64,000 bases of DNA. Origin: an uncultured Gammaproteobacteria bacterium. Its GTDB lineage: Bacteria; Pseudomonadota; Gammaproteobacteria; HK1. The stretch lies in assembly GCA_947258715.1 (NCBI GenBank), contig CAMYJH010000006.1:1-64000 (forward strand). The letters are read 5' to 3'. Numbering within the stretch: the stretch's first letter is position 1; each line of letters starts with the position of its first letter. Under the pieces are notes generated by a model. The model made no database searches. It saw only the letters and a program-made list of their open reading frames with translations, and was not told the origin of the DNA. Both the position numbers and the translations under genes were made by a program. Shown one piece after another: positions 8,190 through 17,276 of this stretch.

Positions 8190-9002
8190 ATGATTAATTC
8201 AAACAAGAGAACAGACGACAAACCGAATGCCGGTGGAAAAGTGGCTATGCCTGCCGTGCGGAAGTACTTGCTGCGCGTGTTCGTCTTACTCTTCGTTCTT
8301 ATGCTAGGACCGATGCTTGTCGTGTCCTGCGGCAATATACGCTTGGGACAGGACTGGCGAACGGCGGATCGCTCCCCGACCGGCGTTGCGCCGCAGCCAT
8401 CGCTTACACGGGAAGCTGTCATACAGGTGTACGCGGCACGAGCGTTCAACTGGCGCGGCATGTTTGCGGTGCACACCTGGATTGCGACTAAGCGGGAGAA
8501 CGCGAATGGGTACACCGTGCATCAGGTCGTTGGCTGGCGCCAGTTCCGAGGACTTCCGGCATTGGTCTCCGCTCAGGATATCCCCGATCGATCCTGGTTC
8601 GGCAGCCAACCGGAGGTAATCGCGGATATCCGCGGAGAAACGGCGGAGGCGCTCATACCCCGGATTCAAGCGGCGGTGGCGTCGTATCCCTATTCCGAGC
8701 GCTACACCACCTGGCCCGGGCCCAACAGCAATACCTTCGTTGCCCACGTGGCACGGGAGGTGCCGGACTTAAGACTCGAGCTGCCGACTACCGCAATCGG
8801 TAAAGACTACTTGTCCAATGGCAGCTTGGCCGCGCGGGCGCCGAGCGGGACTGGATATCAGCTGTCGCTGTTCGGGCTGATGGGTATCACGGCGGCGGCT
8901 AGGGAGGGACTCGAGCTGAATCTGTTGGGGCTCGCCTTTGGCGTCGACCCGGAGGATCTCGCCATCAAGCTGCCCGGAGTCGGCAACGTGGGATTTCGCT
9001 GA
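8190..9002 (+). CDS. DUF3750-like lipoprotein
   Basis: This 270-residue protein starts with a basic stretch, a hydrophobic helix and a lipobox-like VVSC near residue 47, so it is probably a lipid-anchored envelope protein. Later segments RAFNWRGMFAVHTWIATK, PNSNTF and GKDYLSNG resemble DUF3750 proteins as I recall them. Their function is unknown. An alternative start at ATG 8247 would place the hydrophobic segment closer to the N-terminus and is preceded by GGTGGAAAAG. It is 32 bp downstream of the comC-like gene on the same strand, but no functional link is evident. Confidence 0.7.
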   Translation: MINSNKRTDDKPNAGGKVAMPAVRKYLLRVFVLLFVLMLGPMLVVSCGNIRLGQDWRTADRSPTGVAPQPSLTREAVIQVYAARAFNWRGMFAVHTWIATKRENANGYTVHQVVGWRQFRGLPALVSAQDIPDRSWFGSQPEVIADIRGETAEALIPRIQAAVASYPYSERYTTWPGPNSNTFVAHVAREVPDLRLELPTTAIGKDYLSNGSLAARAPSGTGYQLSLFGLMGITAAAREGLELNLLGLAFGVDPEDLAIKLPGVGNVGFR

Positions 9003-9064
9003 GGTAGCTCCAAACGGTTCAGGGGCGGTTGGAAACGTTCCGCGAGGCCTTTCTCAGAGCATAC

Positions 9065-9478
9065 TTATAATCCTGATCGGACGGCGCGCAGCCAGAGCGC
9101 CGCCGTGACGCCCCATACCGCGTTATAAAAGAGCACGAACACGGGCGTGAGCGCGCCGAGAGAGATACCGAGCCAACCTTTCCCCGCCATCTCCGGAAAA
9201 ACGTAAAGTAAAAGAAAAAGCGACGGCGCCAGACTGAACACTAGCCCACGCACGATGGGACTGCCGCGGGGAATCTTCAGCAGGAACAAGAAACCCCAAA
9301 GTCCGCCCCAGACGATTCGAGGGTAGAGCCAGGCAGCGGAGAGATGCGGCGCAATGTCGACGCCTACCGCGCCGGTGACCTCGGCAAGGCCCACCAGCCA
9401 AACGACCACGCTGTTAGCCAGCGCGCCCACCGCTCCGGCGGCAAAAGCAATGCTCATGTTCTTGAGCGTCGTGCTCAT
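9065..9478 (-). CDS. Small integral membrane protein of unknown function
   Basis: This 137-residue protein has about four hydrophobic segments, including residues 8-30, 52-70, 78-95 and 108-130. I do not recognise the family. Its ATG overlaps the stop of the upstream MscS-type gene (ATGA), so it is the last gene of a three-gene minus-strand operon with the channel and a DUF432-like protein. A channel-accessory role is possible but unproven. Confidence 0.7.
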   Translation of the reverse strand: MSTTLKNMSIAFAAGAVGALANSVVVWLVGLAEVTGAVGVDIAPHLSAAWLYPRIVWGGLWGFLFLLKIPRGSPIVRGLVFSLAPSLFLLLYVFPEMAGKGWLGISLGALTPVFVLFYNAVWGVTAALWLRAVRSGL

Positions 9479-10365
9479 GATGGATTTCCGCTCTGCACAT
9501 CGGTGACGGTTGCGCTTGCCGCGTCACGGTCTTGCACCACCCGCACGGGAAACGGCTCAGTGACGCTTCCCGTGTAGAGAGTGCGGTGGGGAAATGGGAT
9601 TTCGATGCCCGCATCGTCGAAGGCAAGCTTGATCTCTTCCTGGATGCTGTTTCTCACTTCGAGGAAGTTTTCCTGCGACGCCCACACCGAAAACTGGAAG
9701 TTGAGCGCCGAATCCCCGAAGCCAAGAAAAATAAACAGCGGTTTCGGCTCCTCGAGACACAGCGGGTTTCTATCCGCTACCCCCATCAGCACCTCTCGTG
9801 CTTTGGCGATGTCCCCCTTGTAAGCGATGCCCACCTGCACGTCATAACGGCGAATTGGAAATCTCGTCAACGTCGTGACCTCGCTCTTAATCACCGATTC
9901 GTTGGGAATACGAACGAACAGGTTGTCAAATGTTCGCAGCTTCACCGACAGCAGATCGATAGACATGACCTCGCCGGTGGTAGTTCCGATCCGGATAACG
10001 TCCCCTATGGCAAATGGCCGTTCGCTGAGTAAGAAAAGGCCGCTGATCAGGTTCGACGCCGAAGTCTGGGAGGCAAAGCCCAGCGCCACCGACAGCACGC
10101 CCGCGGCGCCGAGCAGCACGCCCAGGCTGAAGCCGAGCTCGTGCAGCGCAGATACGAGGAAAAGCGCCAGCACCAAATAGTAGGCCAGGCGCCGCGCCAG
10201 CATGGCACGGTGCGCGTCCAGATGCGCACCGGCCGTCTTGTGGGCAAGCGCCGCCGCTAGGCGGGCAAAGACAATGCCCAAGCCGATGAAAATTCCAGCG
10301 CGGAGTAAACTGATCAGCCGCTCAGGATTCAGCCAATCCGAAAATGGCGCGATCAATTCCTGCAT
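9475..10365 (-). CDS. Mechanosensitive ion channel, MscS family
   Basis: The 296-residue protein has three N-terminal membrane helices. The third is pore-like and rich in Gly/Ala (LGVLLGAAGVLSVALGFASQ). The MscS beta domain follows (ISGLFLLSERPFAIGDVIRIG, VRIPNESVIKSEVTTLTRFP) and then the C-terminal alpha/beta domain. The family releases osmolytes when membrane tension rises. It is flanked in an operon by a DUF432-like gene 18 bp upstream and a small membrane protein overlapping downstream. Confidence 0.93.
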   Translation of the reverse strand: MQELIAPFSDWLNPERLISLLRAGIFIGLGIVFARLAAALAHKTAGAHLDAHRAMLARRLAYYLVLALFLVSALHELGFSLGVLLGAAGVLSVALGFASQTSASNLISGLFLLSERPFAIGDVIRIGTTTGEVMSIDLLSVKLRTFDNLFVRIPNESVIKSEVTTLTRFPIRRYDVQVGIAYKGDIAKAREVLMGVADRNPLCLEEPKPLFIFLGFGDSALNFQFSVWASQENFLEVRNSIQEEIKLAFDDAGIEIPFPHRTLYTGSVTEPFPVRVVQDRDAASATVTDVQSGNPS

Positions 10366-10383
10366 GGCTACCCCCTGTTCGCT

Positions 10384-11169
10384 TTAACCAAAGAGCGAAG
10401 TCAGCGCACGTTTAATAACCTGCCCTTCTTGCTCTTTTCTCGGCGGCGCGATCAATTCTGCACCGGAGATTTGGGATGGCGCCTGCTGCTTGATGCGCAG
10501 AGCAACTAGCTGCGCATCGTCTTCGCAGCGCATCTTGACGTTTTGGGTCCACAAGTCCTGAGAGCCCGTCGAGTAGATCGTGAGGTACGGCACCGGCAGA
10601 CTCAAACGCTCGAGCTTGAGCTCCGATCTAGACTCATTGATGATTTCCAGCGGCGTAATCACCCGGTAAGGCTGCACCGGGACATCCTCCAGCCTGAGAC
10701 GACCGTGGGTTCGGCTGGCGTAGCAAAGCTCGCCCTCCCGGGTTGACGGACCGAACCAGGTATCAGACGGACGCGCCACCGGGACATCCGCGAGTTCCAC
10801 GCCGGGGCCGACCGCCTCGATCCTCAGCCATGCGGGAGAACTCACGAAAAGCACGGTTTGTTCACCCGGAGGGACGTAAAGGGGAGACAGGGGGCGCGTG
10901 ACAACCGGACGGTCCGCCAGCGCCGGGGTCAGACGGATAGCGCTGCCGGGATCGGCGAATACGAACCGGCCGCCTTCCGCCATTTCATCCACCGTACGAT
11001 TCGTTTCCGGGGCGGCGGCTTCACCGTTCGAAGTCTCCTCATAGCCGATGCGCCATTCGCGCTGCTTTCGTTCGGCACCCAGCAGCAGCGGACCCAGCGT
11101 CCACCAGCGGTGCTCGTCCTCGGCGAGCTCGAACTCGCCCCACGATTTGCCTGTGCTGACCTCGCTCAC
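10384..11169 (-). CDS. Uncharacterised protein, possibly DUF432 family
   Basis: The 261-residue protein is soluble, beta-rich and has no signal peptide. Segments such as PLSPLYVPPGEQTVLFVSSP, SDTWFGPSTREGELCYASRT and PYRVITPLEIINESRSEL look like a two-lobed beta domain. From memory this resembles the DUF432 family, which I have seen beside small-conductance mechanosensitive channels; I could not check this. Being first in an operon with MscS suggests a regulatory or assembly role for the channel. Confidence 0.6.
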   Translation of the reverse strand: MSEVSTGKSWGEFELAEDEHRWWTLGPLLLGAERKQREWRIGYEETSNGEAAAPETNRTVDEMAEGGRFVFADPGSAIRLTPALADRPVVTRPLSPLYVPPGEQTVLFVSSPAWLRIEAVGPGVELADVPVARPSDTWFGPSTREGELCYASRTHGRLRLEDVPVQPYRVITPLEIINESRSELKLERLSLPVPYLTIYSTGSQDLWTQNVKMRCEDDAQLVALRIKQQAPSQISGAELIAPPRKEQEGQVIKRALTSLFG

Positions 11170-11236
11170 CCAGAATGCCCCTAATTCAAAAAAAACTAGT
11201 GTATGGCCTGCAGACTACCGATTGCATCTAAAGAAT

Positions 11237-12100
11237 TCATTTGAACGCGTGACTAAAATCCCGCACAAAAGCCTCGAAGCGGATCGGAGCGTTTCCGGTC
11301 AGCTGTTCTACGGTGTCGGTGACTTCTGCGGCTTCATCCGCAGCGCTCATTTCAAATAACTCGAGTATGACTTTTACCATCCATTCGCTCATGCCCTGAG
11401 AGGCCAACGCGTTTCGCGCTTCCTCAATCGGGATGTCCTTATAGGAGATTTCGCGGCCAAGCACGGCGCTCAGAGTCTTCGCAACATCATGGTTCGAGAG
11501 CGCCTCGGGTCCCGTGAGTTCATACGTTTTTCCGACATGACCGTCTTGTATCAGCGTGGCCACCGCGACATCGGCGATGTCCCGTGCGTCGATTATGCTT
11601 ACCCGGCCCTGGCCCTGGGGAATGAAGAATGCGTTTTGACTGCGAATGCTCTCCCCCCAATAAGTTATGAAGTTCTGCATGAAGGCATTGGGCCTCAAAA
11701 ATGTCCATTCGATCCCGCAGCCGCGAATGATGCGCTCCACTTCTCCGTGGACCTTTCCAAGAGTTGTCTTCGGTGGGTAATCGACACCCAGCGCAGAGAG
11801 GCGCACCAGGCGTTTCACCCCATGTGCCCGGGCCCGCTCCACCACGAGCGTCGCACGCTCTGCCATGGACTCATCAAGAGGGCAGATGTAAAAGACTTTC
11901 GCAACGTTCTCCAACGCCCGGTCCAGGTCCGCCGGATTACGCAAATCCATCGCCAAAGCCTCCACCTGATCCTCGGGTAATGACAGCATTCGTGGATTGC
12001 GCGCGCCTGCGCGAACTTGGACACCCCCGACGGCGAGGCGCGTGACGACTTCCCGGCCCACTGTTCCCGTGGCACCGGTAACAAGGATTCTCTCATTCAT
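11237..12100 (-). CDS. NmrA-type NAD(P)-binding reductase (atypical SDR)
   Basis: This 287-residue protein opens with VTGATGTVGREVV, the Rossmann glycine motif of atypical short-chain dehydrogenases. An NmrA-like core follows (LVRLSALGVDYPPK, FLRPNAFMQNF, YELTGPEALSNHD). It resembles NAD(P)H:quinone or azoreductase-like NmrA proteins. The catalytic YxxxK is not clear, so it could be a redox sensor and not an enzyme. It stands alone, with a gap of about 67 bp to the minus-strand DUF432-like gene downstream. Confidence 0.85.
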   Translation of the reverse strand: MNERILVTGATGTVGREVVTRLAVGGVQVRAGARNPRMLSLPEDQVEALAMDLRNPADLDRALENVAKVFYICPLDESMAERATLVVERARAHGVKRLVRLSALGVDYPPKTTLGKVHGEVERIIRGCGIEWTFLRPNAFMQNFITYWGESIRSQNAFFIPQGQGRVSIIDARDIADVAVATLIQDGHVGKTYELTGPEALSNHDVAKTLSAVLGREISYKDIPIEEARNALASQGMSEWMVKVILELFEMSAADEAAEVTDTVEQLTGNAPIRFEAFVRDFSHAFK

Positions 12101-12264
12101 CTGAGTCTTTTTACCGCTCCGCCTCTGTTTGCCTCAAGGCCCTCGGTTATGATCGGATCCATAGCGCAATGTGCCTGCCCGTTCGACTGATCGCAAATGG
12201 GTTGCGAATCGGTGGCTCACGGATGGCATCCGCGATGCAATCGTTTCTGTTCAGGAGTCTAAAG

Positions 12265-13641
12265 ATGTCCGAGCCCCCAGCCCCTAGAACCAAATCCGGT
12301 AGCAAGGCCAGAGACGGTCTTCGTTCCGAAGGAGAATCGAATCGCTCGGAGCTGCGGCGAATGTGGCAACAAGCGCATCTGAACGACGAAATCCTTGGCT
12401 TGCTCAGGGAAGACGAGAATTACTTTCTTCACCAGTCGCTTTCCAGCCCTTGTCTCGATGTCATTGCCAAATGCCGCGGCTCGTACTTAGAGAACCTGGA
12501 GGGCAAACGGATTCTCGATTTTCACGGCAACAGCGTGCATCAGGTGGGCTTCGGTCATCCCAAAGTGGTGGAGGCGGTGCGCCGGCAGATGCGGTCGCTG
12601 CCGTTTTGCCCTCGACGATACACCAATCAACCGGCGATCCAGCTGGCCAAGAAGCTGGCGGAGATATCCCCCGGAGACTTGAGCAAGGTCCTCTTTGCTC
12701 CCGGCGGCAGCGCCGCCATCGGTATAGCGCTGAAGCTGGCGCGCATGGCCAGCGGCCGTTTCAAGACAATTTCCATGTGGGACGCGTTCCACGGCGCTTC
12801 CCTGGATGCTATTTCCGTCGGCGGCGAAGCGCTTTTTCGCCGCGACATCGGGCCGCTGCTGCCGGGAAGCGAGCACGTGCCGCCGCCTGATCCGCGCAAC
12901 TGCCCCTTTGAATGCGGCAGCGCCTGCAACCTCAAGTGCGCGGATTATCTTGAATACGTTCTCGAGAAGGAGGGAGACGTGGGCGCAGTAGTTGCAGAGA
13001 CCGTGCGCAGCACGCCCTACATCCCGCCGAGAGATTACTGGATGCAGGTGCGCCGTGCCTGCGACCGTCACGGTGCGCTTCTCATTTTGGATGAAATACC
13101 AAATTGTCTGGGACGAACGGGAAAGATGTTTGCCTGCGAGCACTACGGTGTCGAACCCGACATGCTGGTGATCGGAAAGGGTTTGGGCGGCGGAATTTTT
13201 CCCATGGCGGCGCTCATGGCCCGCCGCGAACTGGACATCGCGCCGGATTTCGCCCTTGGCCACTACACCCACGAGAAAAACCCTGTGGGATGCGCTGCAG
13301 CGCTTGCCGCCATCGAGGTGGTGGAAACGGAGGGACTGGCGGAGCGAGCCGCGGAGCTCGGCGCCCACGCCCTGGAGCGGCTCTCCGATCTCGCCGCCCG
13401 GCACACGGTGATCGCCGACGTTCGCGGAATCGGTCTGCTCCTGGGCGTCGAGGTGGAGGCGCCGGGCGGCGACAGCGCGCTGCTGGCCGAGCGTATCCTC
13501 TATGCGGCGCTGGAACAGGGGCTGAGCTTCAAGATCAGCATGGGAACCATTCTCACCCTGACGCCGCCGCTCACGATTACAGCGGAGGAGCTGGACTCGG
13601 CCATCGATATTCTCGACGCCGCGATCACCGTCACCGCTTAG
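12265..13641 (+). CDS. Class III PLP-dependent enzyme, possibly (R)-1-hydroxy-2-aminoethylphosphonate ammonia-lyase
   Basis: This 458-residue protein belongs to the fold-type I class III aminotransferases: SMWDAFHGASLDAIS, the LILDEIPNCLGRTGK cofactor Asp, and GKGLGGG with the PLP lysine. The segments FLHQSLSSPC, DFHGNSVHQVGFGHP and GHYTHEKNPVG match, from memory, the subgroup named PbfA, which eliminates ammonia from hydroxy-aminoethylphosphonate. No other phosphonate gene is adjacent, so the substrate is uncertain; a beta-alanine/omega-amino acid aminotransferase is the alternative. Start ATG 12265 is chosen because AGGAG lies six bases upstream; upstream in-frame starts lack a ribosome site. 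Confidence 0.8.
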   Translation: MSEPPAPRTKSGSKARDGLRSEGESNRSELRRMWQQAHLNDEILGLLREDENYFLHQSLSSPCLDVIAKCRGSYLENLEGKRILDFHGNSVHQVGFGHPKVVEAVRRQMRSLPFCPRRYTNQPAIQLAKKLAEISPGDLSKVLFAPGGSAAIGIALKLARMASGRFKTISMWDAFHGASLDAISVGGEALFRRDIGPLLPGSEHVPPPDPRNCPFECGSACNLKCADYLEYVLEKEGDVGAVVAETVRSTPYIPPRDYWMQVRRACDRHGALLILDEIPNCLGRTGKMFACEHYGVEPDMLVIGKGLGGGIFPMAALMARRELDIAPDFALGHYTHEKNPVGCAAALAAIEVVETEGLAERAAELGAHALERLSDLAARHTVIADVRGIGLLLGVEVEAPGGDSALLAERILYAALEQGLSFKISMGTILTLTPPLTITAEELDSAIDILDAAITVTA

Positions 13642-13903
13642 CCCGCAAGGTGTGTCGCCGAACCTTCGGGCGAGCTGCCCAACTGGGCGCGAAACCGCTC
13701 TTCAGATGGGTCCGTCCAGGGTGCTGGCAGTGGTTTTGTTGCCCTGCAACATCGAGTGGGTATAATCCGATACCCAGGCGGTGGAGCCCGCCCGGGTGCC
13801 CCCAAGAGTTGCCGCGTCAGCTGTGGACATTCCACCGCGCCGGTTTCAGACTGCGGACGACAACGGAAGCAAGAAAATCCGGGCATTACAAGGAGATTCA
13901 ACC

Positions 13904-15079
13904 ATGAGCGAAGTAGTCATTGCAGGTGCCGTGCGCACGCCCGTCGGAGCATTCAACGGCGGATTGAGTTCGGTATCCGCCGCGTATTTAGGCGAGGTTG
14001 CCATCCGCGAGGCCATGAGCCGCGCCAAGGTGGAAGCCAACGAAGTCACCGAGGTCATCCTCGGCCAAATTTTGAGCGCCGGCGCCGGACAGAACCCTGC
14101 GCGCCAGGCTGCCGTCAATGCCGGAATTCCGGTGGAGCGCACCGCTTACAACATCAACCAGCTGTGCGGCTCGGGCCTTCGTTCCGTCGCGCTTGGCTAT
14201 CAGGCGATCAGGCTTGGGGACGCCGAAATTATCGTCGCCGGAGGCCAGGAGAACATGAGTCAGGCGCCCCACTGCGTGCATTTGAGGAACGGCACCAAGA
14301 TGGGAGCCACCGAGCTCGTAGACACCATGTTGAGAGACGGTCTGTGGGACGCGTTCAACGGTTACCACATGGGTAACACCGCCGAGAACGTTGCCCAGAA
14401 GTGGCAGATTACACGTGAGCAGCAGGACGAGTTTGCCGCCGGCTCTCAGCAGAAAGCCGAAGCCGCCATGAAGGCGAACCGATTCCAAAAAGAGATGGTT
14501 CCGGTCACAATCAAGACTCGGAAAGGCGAAGTAGTGGTGGACAAGGACGAGCATCCCAAGCAGGGGGTAACCGCGGAAGGTCTGAGCGGGCTTCGCCCCG
14601 CCTTCCAGAAGGACGGTACCGTTACCCCGGGTAACGCCTCGGGCATTAACGACGGTGCTGCCGCCATCGTTTTGATGACTGCAGACAACGCCCAGAAACG
14701 GGGCGTTGAGCCTCTCGCTCGCATTGTCTCCTGGGCCACGGCCGGGGTGGATCCTTCAATCATGGGTTCCGGCCCCATTCCCGCGAGCCGCGCCGCGTTG
14801 GAGAAAGCAGGATGGAGTATCGACGACCTGGATCTTGTTGAGGCCAACGAAGCGTTCGCCGCTCAGGCCTGTGCCGTGAACAAAGATCTCGGCTGGGATA
14901 CGGCGAAGGTCAACGTCAACGGCGGCGCCATCGCCCTGGGACATCCCATTGGCGCATCGGGAGCGCGCGTGCTCACCACGCTGCTGTATGAAATGCGTCG
15001 GCGGGACGTGAAGAAAGGCCTCGCTACGCTCTGCATCGGCGGCGGCATGGGCATCGCCATGTGCGTAGAGCGCGGCTGA
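13904..15079 (+). CDS. phbA: Acetyl-CoA acetyltransferase (beta-ketothiolase)
   Basis: This 391-residue biosynthetic thiolase condenses two acetyl-CoA to acetoacetyl-CoA. The nucleophilic cysteine lies in [12 protein letters not shown] near residue 88. The catalytic His is in [17 protein letters not shown], and the second Cys is in [14 protein letters not shown] near the C-terminus. Start ATG 13904 has a strong AAGGAG eight bases upstream; the longer open frame from 13781 has no homology. The acetoacetyl-CoA reductase follows on the same strand, giving the classic polyhydroxybutyrate precursor pair. The PHB synthase is not in the window. Confidence 0.95.
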   Translation: MSEVVIAGAVRTPVGAFNGGLSSVSAAYLGEVAIREAMSRAKVEANEVTEVILGQILSAGAGQNPARQAAVNAGIPVERTAYNINQLCGSGLRSVALGYQAIRLGDAEIIVAGGQENMSQAPHCVHLRNGTKMGATELVDTMLRDGLWDAFNGYHMGNTAENVAQKWQITREQQDEFAAGSQQKAEAAMKANRFQKEMVPVTIKTRKGEVVVDKDEHPKQGVTAEGLSGLRPAFQKDGTVTPGNASGINDGAAAIVLMTADNAQKRGVEPLARIVSWATAGVDPSIMGSGPIPASRAALEKAGWSIDDLDLVEANEAFAAQACAVNKDLGWDTAKVNVNGGAIALGHPIGASGARVLTTLLYEMRRRDVKKGLATLCIGGGMGIAMCVERG

Positions 15080-15127
15080 TTCCAGGCAAGATCGAATAGG
15101 TCATCGACCGATAGTTGAAACGTTTGC

Positions 15128-15149
15128 GGGTTCGGAATCCGCCGAACCC
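15128..15149. other. Hairpin between phbA and phbB
   Basis: Perfect 8-bp arms GGGTTCGG / CCGAACCC enclose a 6-nt loop. No T-run follows, so it is more likely an RNA-stabilising or processing hairpin than a strong terminator. Confidence 0.45.
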
Positions 15150-15261
15150 ACGAGCGTTGACTAAACCGCAAATCGCACGAACGCGCCAAAGAAGCGCCCG
15201 TGCATCGCATAGCCTCTGAGAAAGGGGCAGTCGAAAGATAAAAAACGGAGGAGATGGAACC

Positions 15262-15987
15262 ATGGGACGTGTAGCACTAGTAACAGGAGGCACCCGCGGC
15301 ATCGGCCAAGCCGTGTCCGTGGCGCTGAAAGATGCCGGTTATAACGTAGTGGCGAGCTACGCCGGAAACGACGAAGCGGCCAACAAGTTCAAATCGGAGA
15401 CCGGAATTCCCGTGTATAAATTCGACGTCGGCGAGTTTGATGCCTGCGTCAATGCCATCAGGATGATCGAGGGAGACGTCGGTCCGATAGAGGTTCTGGT
15501 CAACAACGCCGGCATTACGCGCGACCGGCCTCTGCATAAGATGGGCAAAGAAGAGTGGGACGCGGTCGTCAACACCAACCTCTCCGGCCTTTTCAATACC
15601 TGCCGCAACGTAATCGACGGAATGCGCGGTCGCGGCTTCGGGCGCATTATCAACATCAGCTCGATTAACGGCCAAAAAGGTCAGTTCGGCCAGACCAACT
15701 ACTCTGCGTCCAAGGCGGGCGATCTCGGGTTTACCCGGGCACTCGCTCTGGAAACCGCATCCAAAGGCATCACCGTCAATGCCGTGGCACCCGGGTACAT
15801 CGCGACCGAAATGGTGCGCGCGGTTCCGGAGAACGTGCTCAAAGAAAAAATCCTTCCTCTGATTCCCGTCGGGAGGCTGGGCGAGCCAGAAGAAATTGCG
15901 CGCTGCGTCGTTTTTCTGGCCTCCGACGAGGCCGGCTTCGTTACCGGCTCGACACTTTCGGCCAACGGCGGACAGTTGATGTCATAA
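15262..15987 (+). CDS. phbB: Acetoacetyl-CoA reductase
   Basis: The 241-residue short-chain dehydrogenase begins VALVTGGTRGIGQAV (cofactor motif TGxxxGIG). It has NNAGITRD, the catalytic Ser in INISSINGQKGQFGQ and YSASKAG, then PGYIATEMV. The sequence FGQTNYSASKAG is typical of the PhaB/PhbB NADPH-dependent acetoacetyl-CoA reductases. The start is preceded by ACGGAGGAG. It follows the thiolase by 182 bp, with a hairpin in between, and likely supplies (R)-3-hydroxybutyryl-CoA for polyester storage. Confidence 0.95.
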   Translation: MGRVALVTGGTRGIGQAVSVALKDAGYNVVASYAGNDEAANKFKSETGIPVYKFDVGEFDACVNAIRMIEGDVGPIEVLVNNAGITRDRPLHKMGKEEWDAVVNTNLSGLFNTCRNVIDGMRGRGFGRIINISSINGQKGQFGQTNYSASKAGDLGFTRALALETASKGITVNAVAPGYIATEMVRAVPENVLKEKILPLIPVGRLGEPEEIARCVVFLASDEAGFVTGSTLSANGGQLMS

Positions 15988-16036
15988 CGCAGGGCACGGC
16001 GGAGCGTGCGCTCTGGCCTCAGCTTCCTACCCAAGA

Positions 16037-16070
16037 CGCATGACGGGCGCCGCATGGCGCCCGTCATGCG
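16037..16070. terminator. Strong hairpin downstream of phbB
   Basis: Perfect 15-bp inverted arms (starting CGCATGACGGGCGCC) close a 4-nt loop. It lies about 50 bp after the phbB stop and before the next gene. There is no long T-run, so termination strength is uncertain. Confidence 0.6.
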
Positions 16071-16132
16071 TTGGACGGTGAAGGTGTGTCCCAGGATCAA
16101 GACATGTCGACGCATTGTCTGATGCCGAGATT

Positions 16133-17254
16133 ATGAACGTTGTGATCTGTGGCGCAGGTGTCGTCGGCGCAGCCATTGCCTACTTTCTCTCCCTTCGCGG
16201 TATCGGCGCCGTGGTCGTAGAGCGCCGCGAGGTGGCCTGCGCCGCTTCCGGAAAATCCGGCGGGTTCCTCGCATTGGATTGGTGCGACGGTACTCCGCTC
16301 GAGGCGCTCGCGCGGAAAAGTTTTGCACTTCATGCAGGTCTGGCGGAATCTCTCGAAACCGATTACGGCTACCGGCGCGTGGAGACATTTCAGCTTGCGG
16401 CGAGCCGGAAGGGTGACCTGAAACGCTACGGTCGTATGCAGTCACCGGACTGGCTGGACGGGAACTGCGCCATTTACTCCGCGCTGGGCAGTCAGGCCAC
16501 CACGGCGCAGCTGCACCCGGAACGCTTCACCCGCGCGCTGCTGGACGCCGCCATTGCCAGGGGTGCAAAGCTCAGACGTGGCGAAATCACTGGAATTGAG
16601 CTCGGCTCGGGCGGGACCAAGGTCAGCAGCGTTCGAATCGGCGACGACCTGCTGCCCGCCGACGCCGCGGTCATTGCCATGGGCCCGTGGAGCGTCCTGG
16701 CGGCGGCTTGGCTGCCGATACCGCTGGTGGGAGGACTCAAGAGTCACAGCATCCTAATACGCACCGCGGCATCCATACCGGCGCAGGCGCTGTTCGTCGA
16801 ATTTGTCTCCGAAACAGGCCATCCAACGGCGCCGGAAGTCGTGCCCCGGGCGGATGGGGAAGTCTATGTCTGCGGGATTTCCGATCAGCAGCCGCTACCC
16901 TTGGACCCATCGAAGGTGACGGTGCGCAAATCCGCCTGCAATGAGCTCCATGCCCTGGCCGGCGTGCTGTCGACGGTGCTGGGACAGGGCGACGTGGTGC
17001 GCCGGCAGGCCTGCTACCGGCCAATCTGCGCCGACGCTCTACCGATCATGGGCAAGGTGCCGGGCGTGAGCGGAGCCTATGTCGCCACCGGACACAACTG
17101 CTGGGGCATGCTCAACGCACCGGGTAGTGGCCTGGCCATGGCGGAGCTGATCACCGAGGGAAAAGCGAAGGTCGTGGACCTGAAACCTTTCGCTCCGGAA
17201 CGTCTGCCAAGGGCGCGCTCTGGTGCAGCCTACATGCGGCATACTTCCCGTTAA
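16133..17254 (+). CDS. FAD-dependent oxidoreductase, DadA/glycine oxidase family
   Basis: This 373-residue protein begins VVICGAGVVGAAIAYFLSLRG, the FAD-binding GxGxxG fold of D-amino acid dehydrogenase/glycine oxidase-type (DAO) enzymes. Near the end CRPICADALPIMGKVPG and YVATGHNCWGMLNAPGSG give the C-terminal FAD-contact region. The substrate is probably an amino acid or amine, but the sequence does not settle which. ATG 16133 is preferred because it starts immediately before the Rossmann strand; a TTG at 16115 would add six residues. It lies downstream of the phbB hairpin. Confidence 0.85.
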   Translation: MNVVICGAGVVGAAIAYFLSLRGIGAVVVERREVACAASGKSGGFLALDWCDGTPLEALARKSFALHAGLAESLETDYGYRRVETFQLAASRKGDLKRYGRMQSPDWLDGNCAIYSALGSQATTAQLHPERFTRALLDAAIARGAKLRRGEITGIELGSGGTKVSSVRIGDDLLPADAAVIAMGPWSVLAAAWLPIPLVGGLKSHSILIRTAASIPAQALFVEFVSETGHPTAPEVVPRADGEVYVCGISDQQPLPLDPSKVTVRKSACNELHALAGVLSTVLGQGDVVRRQACYRPICADALPIMGKVPGVSGAYVATGHNCWGMLNAPGSGLAMAELITEGKAKVVDLKPFAPERLPRARSGAAYMRHTSR

Positions 17255-17276
17255 CCGGGAAACTGGAGAAACGGCG

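Noticed and set aside
15128..15149. Intrinsic terminator between phbA and phbB
   Set aside because: The hairpin is good but lacks a T-run, and phbB has no clear promoter of its own, so it is kept only as a hairpin.
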